64,000 bases of DNA, taken from Lichenicoccus roseus. GTDB taxonomy: Bacteria; Pseudomonadota; Alphaproteobacteria; Acetobacterales; Acetobacteraceae. Where the stretch lies: NCBI RefSeq assembly GCF_005844085.1, contig NZ_VCDI01000002.1, forward strand, positions 792,277-856,276, in the 5' to 3' direction. How positions within the stretch are numbered: position 1 is the first letter of the stretch; each line of letters starts with the position of its first letter. Below are positions 20,482 to 29,320 of this stretch, in pieces. The position numbers and the translations under genes were made by a program. The notes beneath the pieces are model-generated. The model saw only the letters and a list, made by a program, of their open reading frames with translations. It was not told the origin of the DNA and made no database searches.

Positions 20482-21309
20482 CTAGTTGCCGTCCTGCACC
20501 GGCACCGGCGGCGGCAGTGCCGCGTGCGAGAAGCCCAGCGACGAGCCGCCAGCCTGGTAGGAGGACGCCTGGTAGCGCTGCACCGAGGCGAAACGCTGCG
20601 CCGGGCGCCAGGCGGCGATCGGCAGCGGCGCCGGATGCGACGGTCCGGCGATCGGGATCAGGCGGCGCAGCGGTGGCGCCGAGTAGGATGCCATCTGCAC
20701 CATCGACGCGGTCCGCATCGAGCGCGGCGCGGCGCGCGCCACCGCGTGTGCCGGATGCTGCGCGGCTGCCACCATCAGGGCATGCGCGGTGCGGGGCGCG
20801 GCGATGCGATGCGGCGTCTGCACGGCGGCGCCCTCATGCCGCACGTGCTCCTCCGGGGCGGGCTCGGCCGTGGCGGTCTGCAGCTCAGGGGCGGTCTGTA
20901 GCTCAGGGGCGGACGGCGTGTCGGACAGGGTGACCGGCTCGGAGGGCGCCATCGCGCGCGCCATGACCTGCACCGGCGCAAGTTCGGTCGGCTGCGCCAG
21001 CGCAGGTACTGCCGGCTGCACAACCGGCGGCAGGCGCTGCTCGATCGAGGCGAGCTGCACGAACTGGCCAGGATCGAGCGGATGCAGCTGCGGCAGGAAG
21101 CGCGTCGCCAGCGACTGCAGCCGGTCGGGCTGGTTCAGCAGCGCCCACTCGGCGCGCAGCATCGCGGTGCGCTCGCGTATCTGCTGGGTCTCCTGCACGA
21201 CCTTGGAGATCTTCTGGTCGAGCACCGTGGTCTGGTGCTTCTCGGTGTACAGGTACAGGCCGGAGGTTCCGGCAAGCACGACGCAGAAAAAGGTAAGGGG
21301 TCGGATCAT
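20482..21309 (-). CDS. ftsL: FtsL-like cell division protein with long C-terminal extension
   Basis: The 275-residue product starts with a single membrane segment ([19 protein letters not shown]). A predicted coiled coil follows ([20 protein letters not shown] and [20 protein letters not shown]), matching the FtsL/alphaproteobacterial FtsL pattern, including the conserved ...[11 protein letters not shown]... segment. FtsL joins FtsB and FtsQ to activate FtsWI. The rest (about residues 110 to 275) is low-complexity Pro/Ala/Arg sequence not found in short FtsL proteins. Position between rsmH and ftsI and a 4-base overlap with rsmH support the call. Confidence 0.85.
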   Translation of the reverse strand: MIRPLTFFCVVLAGTSGLYLYTEKHQTTVLDQKISKVVQETQQIRERTAMLRAEWALLNQPDRLQSLATRFLPQLHPLDPGQFVQLASIEQRLPPVVQPAVPALAQPTELAPVQVMARAMAPSEPVTLSDTPSAPELQTAPELQTATAEPAPEEHVRHEGAAVQTPHRIAAPRTAHALMVAAAQHPAHAVARAAPRSMRTASMVQMASYSAPPLRRLIPIAGPSHPAPLPIAAWRPAQRFASVQRYQASSYQAGGSSLGFSHAALPPPVPVQDGN

Positions 21310-22394
21310 GGGTGGCTTCCTGCCGACAGGGTCGGAGCTTCGGACGTGGTCGGTGCTGCGGGCGCAGTGCTTGTGGGTCCAGTGCCGTCGAGACGCTCGA
21401 GGCCGCGTAGCCTGGCACTGCGGGCGCGCCGGTTCGTGCTCTCCTCGCCCTCGCCGGGACGCGCGGCGCCCCTGGAGAGCAGCCGGTAGCGCGGCGGGGT
21501 GATTTTCGCGTCGAGGCCGCGCGGATCGTGGCGCGACGGCGAGGGCAGGCGTCCGGCCGCCTCGACCATGAAGCGCTTGACGATGCGATCCTCGAGGGAA
21601 TGGAACGCGACCACCACCAGCCGGCCGCCGGGCGCGAGCAGTTCGGCGGCCTGGGCCAGCCCGCGCTCGATTTCGCCGAGTTCGTCGTTGACGCGCAGAC
21701 GCAGCGCCTGGAACGACCGGGTGGCGGGATCGATGCGACCCTTGCGATCGGGCGGCACCACCGAGCGGATGATGGTGGCGAGCTGCAGCGTGGTCTCGAT
21801 CGGCGCCTGCGCGCGGGCGGCGACGATGGCGCGCGCCACCCGCCGGGACAGCCGCTCCTCGCCGAGCGTGTAGAGGGTGTCGGCAAGTTCGGCTTCCGGC
21901 AGCGTACGCACCAGGTCGGCGGCGCTCTGGCCGTGCCGGCTCATGCGCATGTCGAGCGGGCCATCGGCGCGGAACGAGAAGCCGCGCGCGGGATCGTCGA
22001 GCTGGAAGGAGGACACGCCGAGATCGAGCACCACCCCGTCGAGCCGCTGCACGCCACGCTCGGCGAGCAGCGCCATCATGCTGCCGAAGCTGCCCTCGAT
22101 GAGATGCAGCCGGCTGTCGTGCTCGTCGCCCCCGGTGAGCTCCTGCATCAGGCTGGCGCCGCGCTCGATCGCCTGCGGGTCGCGATCGATCGCCCAGAGA
22201 GTGCAGCGCGCAGAAGCCAGGATGCCGCGCGCATAGCCGCCGCCGCCAAAGGTGCCGTCGAGATAGACGCCGCCGTCGCGCGGAGACAGCATGTCGAGAA
22301 CTTCCGGCAGCATCACCGGCGCATGGCCGATTGCGGTTCCTGCAGCGCCGGTCTCGGATGTCGTGGACGTGTCGCGGATACGGCGCGCGTTCAT
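21306..22394 (-). CDS. rsmH: 16S rRNA (cytosine(1402)-N(4))-methyltransferase RsmH
   Basis: RsmH (MraW) is the SAM-dependent methyltransferase that modifies C1402 of 16S rRNA at the P site. Family signatures are [37 protein letters not shown] (SAM loop), [20 protein letters not shown] and the C-terminal [18 protein letters not shown]. It has 362 residues with a poorly conserved C-terminal tail of about 30 residues. The start overlaps the mraZ stop by 4 bases. Confidence 0.96.
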   Translation of the reverse strand: MNARRIRDTSTTSETGAAGTAIGHAPVMLPEVLDMLSPRDGGVYLDGTFGGGGYARGILASARCTLWAIDRDPQAIERGASLMQELTGGDEHDSRLHLIEGSFGSMMALLAERGVQRLDGVVLDLGVSSFQLDDPARGFSFRADGPLDMRMSRHGQSAADLVRTLPEAELADTLYTLGEERLSRRVARAIVAARAQAPIETTLQLATIIRSVVPPDRKGRIDPATRSFQALRLRVNDELGEIERGLAQAAELLAPGGRLVVVAFHSLEDRIVKRFMVEAAGRLPSPSRHDPRGLDAKITPPRYRLLSRGAARPGEGEESTNRRARSARLRGLERLDGTGPTSTAPAAPTTSEAPTLSAGSHP

Positions 22395-22888
22395 GACGGG
22401 CTCCCGGCGCGCGCGCCCGGAAGGCTAACGGCGCGCGCCCTTGCGCGTGCTTCGGTGCGGCGCTGCTCTGCAGCCTTCGGTTCCCAGATCTGGAAGATGT
22501 GGCCCAGCCCCATGAATGCGACCGAATCGATCAATCCCGCATGCGCGGACAGGATCTCTGGAAGCATGATTCGCCCCTCCTTGTCCGCATCGATGGGATA
22601 GGCGTCGGCATAAATCGCAGCCGCGAGGTCGTCATGGTCCTCCGAGAACATGTCGAGCTTGTCGAGCGGGCTGGCGAGCGCTGCGAACGCCGCAGGCGGC
22701 CAGGCCTCGATGCAGGGATGCTTGTGCGAGGGGCGCAGCACGATCTGCACAGGGCCCTGCATCTCGTCGACGGCGACGCCCTGCTCGCGTGCCGTGCGCT
22801 CACGCAGCGCGGTGCGAAAGCCGGCGGGGACCGAGACGCGGCCCTTGGCGTCGAGGCGGTTCTGGTGGGTCCCGAGGAACACGCTCAT
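22391..22888 (-). CDS. mraZ: Transcriptional regulator MraZ
   Basis: MraZ is an AbrB-like DNA-binding protein, usually the first gene and repressor of the dcw operon. The N-terminal half has [20 protein letters not shown], and the second repeat has the matching [13 protein letters not shown] chose the ATG at 22886-22888 because homologues start with this FxGxxxNxLDxKGR segment. An in-frame ATG at 22907-22909 would add seven residues, and only a weak AGGGGG lies between them. This gives 165 residues, including an Arg/Ala-rich tail. The four TGGG boxes 136 to 170 bases upstream are its likely operator. Confidence 0.93.
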   Translation of the reverse strand: MSVFLGTHQNRLDAKGRVSVPAGFRTALRERTAREQGVAVDEMQGPVQIVLRPSHKHPCIEAWPPAAFAALASPLDKLDMFSEDHDDLAAAIYADAYPIDADKEGRIMLPEILSAHAGLIDSVAFMGLGHIFQIWEPKAAEQRRTEARARARAVSLPGARAGSPS

Positions 22889-23023
22889 GCTGTGCGACGC
22901 CCCCCTCATGGTCCGCGCGCGTCATGCAGCGCGACCGCCGCCCACTTCCGCTACGCTCCCGATCTGCCGCGGGGCCGATCCGGATGTCCGGTCCGCGCGG
23001 CAAACATGTAGCGCTCTGTATCG

Positions 23024-23058
23024 TGGGCATCCTTGGGATATCATGGGCCAACATGGGT
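23024..23058. promoter_or_regulatory. Probable MraZ operator: four TGGGN boxes with 10-bp period
   Basis: On the plus strand TGGGC (23024), TGGGA (23034), TGGGC (23044) and TGGGT (23054) occur as four direct repeats, each 10 bases from the next, meaning 5-base boxes separated by 5-base spacers. This is the arrangement known for MraZ binding sites in front of mraZ in other bacteria. They lie in the 380-base non-coding gap between mraZ and rnpB. On the minus strand TTGACC, which could be a -35, overlaps the outermost box. The rest of the gap shows no other feature. Confidence 0.75.
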
Positions 23059-23290
23059 GGTCAAACCAGAAAGCATGTTGTTTCCACGACTTGTGCGGTT
23101 TCACAGGGGGCGCGCAAGTTCAGTGGGTTGGTTGTCCAACAGTTGCGGCATCGCTCTAAAACTAGATGACTGTTCTTGTAATGTTCTCCCTCCCGGGCGA
23201 CTTGGAGCGTCGATGTCGGCACGCTGCCCACCGGACCGGCGGCGCGGCAGGCGGATTGGTGTCGATTCGACGCCGTAAGAATATAGAAGA

Positions 23291-23735
23291 AGGTGCCAGA
23301 CGGCCTGTAAGCCGGGTTCTGTCCGTGCCTTGCGGCACGAGACGGTCATTCCTCTGGGACACGCATCGCTGCGTGCCTCGCGCGACCAACCCGGGCGGCG
23401 AGGCGAAAGACCTCCGGACGTGGCCCGCTTCCCGAAGGTCGCGAACCCGCCCTGCCGCCCCTATTCGGTCTTGCTCCCGGTGGGGTTTGCCCTGCCGCCG
23501 CCGTTGCCGGAAGCGCGGTGCGCTCTTGCCGCACCGTTTCACCCTTGCCTGCAGGCGGGTCCGGTTGCCCGGGCGTGCAGGCGGTTTGTTTTCTGTGGCA
23601 CTTTCCCTGGGGTCGCCCCCGCCGGTCGTTAACCGGCACCGTTCCTTCGTGGAGCCCGGACTTTCCTCCACCTTGCCTGGCGCGACCCTTGCGGGCAGCT
23701 CAGGCGCGGCAGCGACCGTCCGGCCGTCTGGCGGG
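23291..23735 (-). ncRNA. rnpB: RNase P RNA
   Basis: This is the catalytic RNA of RNase P, which matures tRNA 5' ends. The 5' strand of P1 is GCCAGACGGCC (23722-23732 on the minus strand) and it pairs perfectly over 11 bp with GGCCGTCTGGC at the 3' end (23295-23305). The universal core GAGGAAAGTCCGGGCTCC is at about 23651-23668, and the 3' core ACAGAACCCGGCTTA is just before the P1 3' strand. The size of about 440 nt and these elements fit a type A RNA. The exact ends are uncertain by several bases. Confidence 0.93.
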
Positions 23736-23764
23736 GCGGAACCTGGGGCCGGGGCGGCCCGGCG

Positions 23765-25864
23765 TCAAGCCGCGAGAGAAGCCCATGCGGGTCGCCGGAG
23801 ATAGCATGCGGTGCCGGCGAGCTCGATCTCGAGCACGACGTTGCACGCGATCGGCGGCAGGCAGAGCTCGGCCTGGCCGTTGGTCCAGCAGGCCGCATCG
23901 CTGGCATCCGGGGCATGCCAGCCGGGCCGCCTGCCGTCCGCAACCGGCAGCGGCTCACTCTCGAGCCCGTTCCACAGCAGCACTCGGCTGACCTGCACGC
24001 CGAGCCGGCGCCGGTCATCGACGAACGGTCCCTCGATCTCGGCCGGGATCGCCGAGCGCGACAGCAGCATGGTGGCGCCGGCGCCGGCGGGCAGCACGAA
24101 GAAGTGCCGCTTGCCGCGCCGGGTGCGGGCGCGCAGCACGCTGCCATCCTGAAGACGCAGGCGGAGGTCGGGATCGTTGGAGCCGATTTCCTCCTGCCCC
24201 GGCATCCGGGCGCCGGCGCGCTCCAGCAGCCGCCGCCAGATCGGCTCGACGATGGCCCGCGAGGTGGTGAGCGGTGCGGCGGCGTCAGAGGTCCAGTCGG
24301 CTGCCTTGCGGTCCTGGATGCCGAAATTGCCGCTGGTGCCGGTATCCAGATAGCTCTCGGTGGTCAATCCCTCGGCGAACAGGATCACGTGCCGCTCGCA
24401 CTCGACATGGTGCACCGTATAGCTTTTGAGGCCCTGCTCCTCGACGATGCTGACGCCGTTCACCAGCATGCGCGCCGGGATCAGGCCGCCATCGACCAGG
24501 ATGCAATGCTCCGGCGTGACCAGCAGGTCGCGGCGCGGCTGGCCGGGGGCAAAGGCATGGGCGCGGATGCGGATCGGGAGCAAGGAGTTGCTGCCGCCGC
24601 CGGCGTCGACGACGCTGCGTCCGAGCCAGCGGATCTTCGAGACGCCTGGCCGACCGTCCTCAAGCGTCACCACCTCGTCGCCTTCGCGCAGGGTCTCTAT
24701 CGCGACCTCGCCCCGGGTCGTCTCGATTTGGGAGCCGGCGAGGAAGCAGCTGACGTTGATGGTCGTACCGCCGTCCGCTGCGGCGCTCACGTTGAACGAG
24801 CTGCTCGTAAGGCCGGTGCCGGTGACGTTGTTCAGAGTCAGCGTCTGGCCGGTGCCGCTGAGAACCAAAGTGTGGGTGCCGAGGGTGTAGGCGGCGGAGG
24901 TGTATTTCTGCGTGCCGATCTCGAAACTGTCGCCAACCATGACGCCGGTGACGCCGTAGGCGAAGGTGCTGCCAGTACCGGTGCCGGTGATGACAGCGTT
25001 GCCAAGAGAGAACGATCCACCTCCGTAGGTGACGCTGGAGCCGAAGTTTATGGAGGCCCCGGACACGTTTCCAAACGTCACGGGAGCATCGAGCTTTACC
25101 GCGCCGCCATTGATGTTGAAGATGGTTGGCCCAAAATTGGAGAGGAAGCTGCTGATCGAGCTTGTGATCTCCAGGCTGCCGCCCTTGTTGACGGCGTAGG
25201 TGTTGGTTCCGCTCGACGTGATAGTGGTCTTCCCGGCAATCGCAACGGTGCCGTTCACGAGCTCGAAGATGTTGATGTTCGCGGTGCCTGAGATGCTGAG
25301 GGAGTCGGCCAGGGCGGGGTTGGGGGAATTCGCGTTGACCCCGACGGCAAGGATGCCGGTCACGTTGAGAGTGCCGCCAGCCTGGATGGTGGTGCCGCCG
25401 CCGACACCGGTCAGGTTTAAACCCGCAACGGTCAGGACGCCGCCGTTGCCGACGGTCATCGTCGAGGCGTTGGTCGCCGTGCCGAAGCTGAGCCCCGCCG
25501 CGACGGTCATGTTGCCGTTGACGTTGAGCGTATTGTTGGTTCCGAACACGGTTGCAGCAGAGAAGCCGAGGCTGCCGCCATTGGCGACGGTGGTCGTGAC
25601 GCCAGCAGCGAGCGTGCCCAGCGTCGTTGCGGAGAGCGAACCGCCGACCAGGAATGTGCTGCCGTTGAGCACACCGCCATAGGTCAGGGTGCCGACACTC
25701 ACGCTATCGTCCACCGCAATGGTGGTGTTCGCGCCGAGGGTGAGGGTAATCGCCACGGTGCCGGTCGGGAGCGCGCCACCTGACCAGTTCCCGAGGTTCG
25801 AGAACAGGTAGTCGCCGGAATAGATCCCGGAGGTCGACTTGGAGGTCTCGTTGAAGGTTGCCAT
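23765..25864 (-). CDS. Large beta-repeat protein with Hedgehog/intein (Hint) domain
   Basis: The 699-residue protein has two parts. Residues 1 to about 370 are low-complexity Gly/Thr/Asn/Ser/Val sequence with recurring units such as VANGGSLGFSAATVFGTNNT, like passenger repeats of secreted beta-solenoids. A Hint domain begins at Cys373 (VSCFLAGSQIETTRGEVAIE), continues with LREGDEVVTLEDG, and has the TPEHCILVDGG block near His453. A C-terminal domain of about 180 residues follows. Hint domains catalyse self-cleavage or splicing through the N-terminal Cys; no obvious C-terminal splicing Asn is seen, so cleavage or ligation is more likely than protein splicing. No classical signal peptide is visible. 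The start ATG at 25862-25864 is inferred. The repeat half is lower in GC than its neighbours. Confidence 0.8.
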   Translation of the reverse strand: MATFNETSKSTSGIYSGDYLFSNLGNWSGGALPTGTVAITLTLGANTTIAVDDSVSVGTLTYGGVLNGSTFLVGGSLSATTLGTLAAGVTTTVANGGSLGFSAATVFGTNNTLNVNGNMTVAAGLSFGTATNASTMTVGNGGVLTVAGLNLTGVGGGTTIQAGGTLNVTGILAVGVNANSPNPALADSLSISGTANINIFELVNGTVAIAGKTTITSSGTNTYAVNKGGSLEITSSISSFLSNFGPTIFNINGGAVKLDAPVTFGNVSGASINFGSSVTYGGGSFSLGNAVITGTGTGSTFAYGVTGVMVGDSFEIGTQKYTSAAYTLGTHTLVLSGTGQTLTLNNVTGTGLTSSSFNVSAAADGGTTINVSCFLAGSQIETTRGEVAIETLREGDEVVTLEDGRPGVSKIRWLGRSVVDAGGGSNSLLPIRIRAHAFAPGQPRRDLLVTPEHCILVDGGLIPARMLVNGVSIVEEQGLKSYTVHHVECERHVILFAEGLTTESYLDTGTSGNFGIQDRKAADWTSDAAAPLTTSRAIVEPIWRRLLERAGARMPGQEEIGSNDPDLRLRLQDGSVLRARTRRGKRHFFVLPAGAGATMLLSRSAIPAEIEGPFVDDRRRLGVQVSRVLLWNGLESEPLPVADGRRPGWHAPDASDAACWTNGQAELCLPPIACNVVLEIELAGTACYLRRPAWASLAA

Positions 25865-25960
25865 GTCGCGCCCGATACCGTTGCCTAGTAGAAACAAGCG
25901 CCCACAACCGGACCAGGTCGGGCATCAGGCGAAACACGGCGCAAGACACCTTCGTTGTGC

Positions 25961-25991
25961 GGGTTTTTGTTGCAAAAAGCAATCAAAACCC
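25961..25991. repeat. 31-bp imperfect palindrome between the SulP and Hint genes
   Basis: The outer arms GGGTTTT and AAAACCC and the inner arms TTGC and GCAA pair around a five-base homopolymer loop, with two mismatched positions between the arms. It starts about 24 bases past the SulP stop and about 100 bases upstream of the Hint protein start. It could be a terminator for SulP or an operator for the Hint gene. No clear T-tract follows the stem. Confidence 0.6.
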
Positions 25992-26014
25992 ATGCCATTA
26001 CATGCGGCCCGTCT

Positions 26015-27625
26015 TCATCCGGCGCGTTCCAGGGCCGCCACCAGCGTCGAGCGGTAGCGGCGCGGCCCATCGCGCGGGAACAGGCCGGCGCGCAGCAGCT
26101 TGCGCAGCACACGCATGTTGGCCTCGCAGAACATCACCTTCACGCCGCGGCGCTCCAGGTTGGCGGTCGCCTCCTGCAGCGCCTGGATGCCGGTGATGTC
26201 CATGAACGGCACATGCCCCAGCCGCACGATCAGGCAGCGCGGGTCGGTGCCGGTGTGGCCGAGGGCGCGCTCCAGCGTATACACCGCGCCGAAGAACAAC
26301 GGGCCTTCTATACTATAGACGACCACGCCGGCCGGCAGGGATACGGACAGCGCCGTCGCGTCCTGCGCCACCACCTCGACGCTGGACGCCATGCGGCGCA
26401 GGAACTGCAGCATCGCCAGGATCACGCCGATATTCACTGCGATCACCAGATCGGTCAGTACCGTAAGCGCGAAGGTGATCAGCAGGATCACCACGTCCGC
26501 CACCGGCGCGGTGCGCACCATGCGCAGGCAGTGCGCCGCCCCGCTCATGTTCCAGGCCACCACGAACAGGATCGCGGCCAGTGCGCAGAGCGGGATCATG
26601 CCGGCCAGCGGCGCCGCCACCAGCAATACCGCGACCAGGGTGAGGGCGTGCACGATACCGGCCAGCGGCCCGGTGCCGCCGTTGCGGAAGTTAGTCGCGG
26701 TGCGGGCGATCGCGCCGGTGGCCGCGATGCCGCCGCAGAGCGGGCTCAGGATGTTGGCGATACCCTGTCCGATCAGCTCCTGGTTGGAGTTGTGCCGGGT
26801 GCCGGCCAGGCCATCGGCTACCACCGCCGACAGCAGGCTCTCGATGGCGCCGAGCATGGCGATGGTGAAGGCCGACGGCAGCAGCGACAGCGCCTGGTCG
26901 AAGCCGAGCCGCGGCAGGGTCAGGTGCGGCAGCCCGCGCGGGATGCCGCCGAACGCACTGCCGATGGTGGCGACGCCGGGCAGGTGCAGCGTCGCCTGCA
27001 GGGTGGTCGCCACCACCAGGGCGATCAGCGGCCCCGGCACCCGCCGCAGACCGGGGATGCGCGGACCGAGCAGCACCAGCGCGATGCTGGCGAGCGCGAG
27101 GCCGGTGGTCGCGGGATGCAGTTGCGGCAGCGCGCGCACCAGCTGGACCAGCTTCTCGTGGAAATGCTCGCCGCCGGTCCGCGGCAGGCCGAGGAAGTCG
27201 TGCCACTGGCCGACCCAGATGATCACCGCGATGCCGGCGGTGAAGCCGCTGATCACCGGGTCGGGGATGAAACGGATGGCGGCGCCGAAGCGGGCGAGCC
27301 CCATCGCCAGCAGCATCACGCCGGCCATCACGGTGGCCACCAGCAACCCGTCCGCGCCATGCCGCGCCACCACGCCGGCCAGGATGACGATGAAGGCGCC
27401 GGTCGGCCCGGCGATCTGGATGCGGCTGCCGCCGAACAGCGACACCACCAGGCCGCCGATTATGGAGGTGTACAGACCCTGTTCCGGCCGCACCCCGGAG
27501 GCGATCGCGAAGGCCAGGCCGAGCGGGAGTGCGACGACGCCGACGATCAGGCCGGAGACGATGTTCGGCAGCCACTGCCGTCGCGCGAACAGCCCGGCCC
27601 GCCAGCCTTCGACGGCGGCGATCAT
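26015..27625 (-). CDS. SulP-family anion permease with STAS domain
   Basis: This 536-residue inner membrane transporter belongs to the SLC26/SulP family (sulfate, bicarbonate or other anions). The transmembrane core covers about residues 15 to 410 with family motifs NIVSGLIVGVVALPLGLAFA, GLYTSIIGGLVVSLFGGSRI and QIAGPTGAFIVILAGVVARH. A STAS domain at about 430 to 525 contains VRLGHVPFMDITGIQALQEA. Substrate cannot be read from sequence; no carbonic anhydrase or sulfate-assimilation gene is adjacent. It lies 55 bases after the Rieske gene in the same direction and may be cotranscribed. Confidence 0.88.
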   Translation of the reverse strand: MIAAVEGWRAGLFARRQWLPNIVSGLIVGVVALPLGLAFAIASGVRPEQGLYTSIIGGLVVSLFGGSRIQIAGPTGAFIVILAGVVARHGADGLLVATVMAGVMLLAMGLARFGAAIRFIPDPVISGFTAGIAVIIWVGQWHDFLGLPRTGGEHFHEKLVQLVRALPQLHPATTGLALASIALVLLGPRIPGLRRVPGPLIALVVATTLQATLHLPGVATIGSAFGGIPRGLPHLTLPRLGFDQALSLLPSAFTIAMLGAIESLLSAVVADGLAGTRHNSNQELIGQGIANILSPLCGGIAATGAIARTATNFRNGGTGPLAGIVHALTLVAVLLVAAPLAGMIPLCALAAILFVVAWNMSGAAHCLRMVRTAPVADVVILLITFALTVLTDLVIAVNIGVILAMLQFLRRMASSVEVVAQDATALSVSLPAGVVVYSIEGPLFFGAVYTLERALGHTGTDPRCLIVRLGHVPFMDITGIQALQEATANLERRGVKVMFCEANMRVLRKLLRAGLFPRDGPRRYRSTLVAALERAG

Positions 27626-27680
27626 GGTGGTGTCCCGGGCCTCGCTGCGGCGTAGGCGGGGGACATCGGAGGATGTCCGG

Positions 27681-28397
27681 CTAGAGCTGGCGGATGGTGC
27701 TGAAGTCGAAGTCGAGATCGTCCGGGCTCAGGCCAATGCGCAGGCTGCTCCTGGTCGGCATCGAGTACGGCGGCACCGGCAGGTTGTACTGCGCGGGTGC
27801 ACCCTGGAACACCCGGCCGGCGAGGTCGAACTTGGAGCCGTGGCAGGGGCAGGCATAGCCGCCCGGCCAGTTCGCGACCGGATCGGTGGCGGACGGGTTC
27901 GGCACGTAGCCGGGTACGCAGCCGAGATGCGTGCAGATGCCGACCATGACGCCGTATTCCGGCGCGATCGAGCGGTGCCAGTTGACCACGTAGTCGGGCT
28001 GCTGGCGTTCGCGCGACGCCCAGTCGCGCAACCGGTCGGTGAGGTTGGTGTCCTGCAGGCCGAGCAGCGCCTTCGGCGTGCGGTGCACCACGAACACCGG
28101 CTTGCCGCGCCAGACCACGACGATCTGCTGTCCGGGCGCGATCTTGCTCAGATCGACATCCACCGTGGCGTCGGCCGCATCCGGGCCGCCGACCGGCGCC
28201 AGGCTGTCGAGGAACGGGAAGGCGAAGGCGCCGGCACCGATCACCGCCGCCGCCCCGGTGAGCAGGGTCAGGAAGTCCCGGCGCGGTCCGGACTCCGGGT
28301 GATGGCCATGGGAGTCGTGGCCGGAGAAGTCGGGGCCGGAGAAGTCGGGGCCGGAGGGAGCGGGGCCGGCCGTCTGGGGATCCGTCTGAACAGCCAT
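27681..28397 (-). CDS. Rieske [2Fe-2S] protein of the ubiquinol-cytochrome c reductase type
   Basis: The 238-residue protein has an N-terminal cytoplasmic Gly/Asp/Ser/His-rich segment, then RRDFLTLLTGAAAVIGAGAF with a double arginine before a hydrophobic helix (Tat-type anchor). The Rieske domain carries both cluster loops, CTHLGC and CPCHGSKFD, which ligate the 2Fe-2S centre through two Cys and two His. These features match the petA subunit of the cytochrome bc1 complex. However, no cytochrome b or c1 gene is next to it: upstream is a sugar permease and downstream is SulP. It may serve a bc1 complex encoded elsewhere or be a paralogue. GGAG lies 5 bases before the ATG. Its N-terminal tail contains a 15-bp tandem repeat. 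Confidence 0.88.
   Translation of the reverse strand: MAVQTDPQTAGPAPSGPDFSGPDFSGHDSHGHHPESGPRRDFLTLLTGAAAVIGAGAFAFPFLDSLAPVGGPDAADATVDVDLSKIAPGQQIVVVWRGKPVFVVHRTPKALLGLQDTNLTDRLRDWASRERQQPDYVVNWHRSIAPEYGVMVGICTHLGCVPGYVPNPSATDPVANWPGGYACPCHGSKFDLAGRVFQGAPAQYNLPVPPYSMPTRSSLRIGLSPDDLDFDFSTIRQL
28321..28365. repeat. 15-bp tandem repeat in the Rieske N-terminal tail
   Basis: The unit ccggagaagtcgggg is present at 28321-28335 and 28336-28350, with a diverged third copy at 28351-28365. It codes for SGPDF repeats in the Rieske protein tail. Confidence 0.85.
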
Positions 28398-28471
28398 GTC
28401 GTCTCCAGCGCGAGGCCGACATGTTTGCCCCGTTGCCTGCCCCCGGACAAGGGTCGAGGCGTGCGCGGTCC

Positions 28472-29320
28472 TCAGCCCTTTACCGCACCCGCGGCCAGAC
28501 CCTCGATGAGATAGCGCTGCAGGTAGAGGAAGCAGCCGGCGACCGGCACCACCGCCAGCACCGAGGCGGCCATCAGGCTGCCCCAGTCGGTGACGTGCGC
28601 GCTGCGGAACAGCATGATGCCGGGGGTCAGCGTGCGATGCGCGTCGTCGTTGATCAGCACGTAGCCGAACATGAATTCGTTCCACGCATTGATGAAGGCG
28701 AACGCGGCGGCGGCCAGCAGCCCGGGGGCGGAGAGCGGCAGCAGGATGCGCCGGATTATGCCGGTGCGGCTGCAGCCATCGAGCTCGGCGGCGTCCTCGA
28801 GTTCACGCGGGATGGCGTCGAAGAAGCCCTTCAGCATGAAGCTGCAGAGCGGGATGGTGAAGCTGCAATACACCAGCACCAGGCCGAGATAGGAACTCAG
28901 CAGGCCCATCTGGCGGATCAGCATGTAGAGCGGGATCAGCAGCAGCACGCCGGGGATCATCTGCGAGAGCAGCAATGCGCCGCCGACCGCCCGGGTCAGC
29001 GTCATGCGCGGCCAGCGGCTCAGCACGTAGGCGGCGAAGATCGAGACGATCATGGCGAGCAGCGTGGCGGTGCCGGCGACGATCAGGCTGTTGCGGAAGT
29101 AGATCCCGAACTCGGTCTCGAGCAGCACGTGCCGGAAGCTGGCCAGCGTCGGATGGCGGATCAGCAGCGAGGGGCTCAGGCTCTGCACCTCGACGATCGG
29201 CTTGAGCGCCGTGTCCAGCATCCAGACGAACGGGAACAGGCAGAACAGCGACAAGGCTACGAGCACGATATAGGTGAGCCGGTCGTGCAGGCGCTGCTCA
29301 GCCCGGCCGGCGACGATCAT
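28472..29320 (-). CDS. Carbohydrate ABC transporter permease (MalG type)
   Basis: This 282-residue inner membrane permease has six hydrophobic segments and the EAA loop, seen as IPRELEDAAELDGCSRTGII, which contacts the transport ATPase. The N terminus LVALSLFCLFPFVWMLDTAL and the proline-rich MIPGVLLLIPLYMLIRQMG are typical of MalG-like permeases of family 1 sugar systems. Its start overlaps the stop of the other permease by 4 bases. It is the last gene of the GH4 sugar cluster; no ATP-binding subunit follows. Confidence 0.92.
   Translation of the reverse strand: MIVAGRAEQRLHDRLTYIVLVALSLFCLFPFVWMLDTALKPIVEVQSLSPSLLIRHPTLASFRHVLLETEFGIYFRNSLIVAGTATLLAMIVSIFAAYVLSRWPRMTLTRAVGGALLLSQMIPGVLLLIPLYMLIRQMGLLSSYLGLVLVYCSFTIPLCSFMLKGFFDAIPRELEDAAELDGCSRTGIIRRILLPLSAPGLLAAAAFAFINAWNEFMFGYVLINDDAHRTLTPGIMLFRSAHVTDWGSLMAASVLAVVPVAGCFLYLQRYLIEGLAAGAVKG

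Noticed and set aside
23024..23058. Repeat array of mobile-element or CRISPR type
   Set aside because: The 10-bp period of TGGG boxes upstream of mraZ is explained better by an MraZ operator.
23721..23790. Promoter of rnpB with TTGACG inside the Hint gene end
   Set aside because: No acceptable -10 element is found at the right distance.
23166..23804. Open frames on both strands across the RNase P RNA region
   Set aside because: The region is explained by rnpB, including a perfect P1 helix and the conserved cores.
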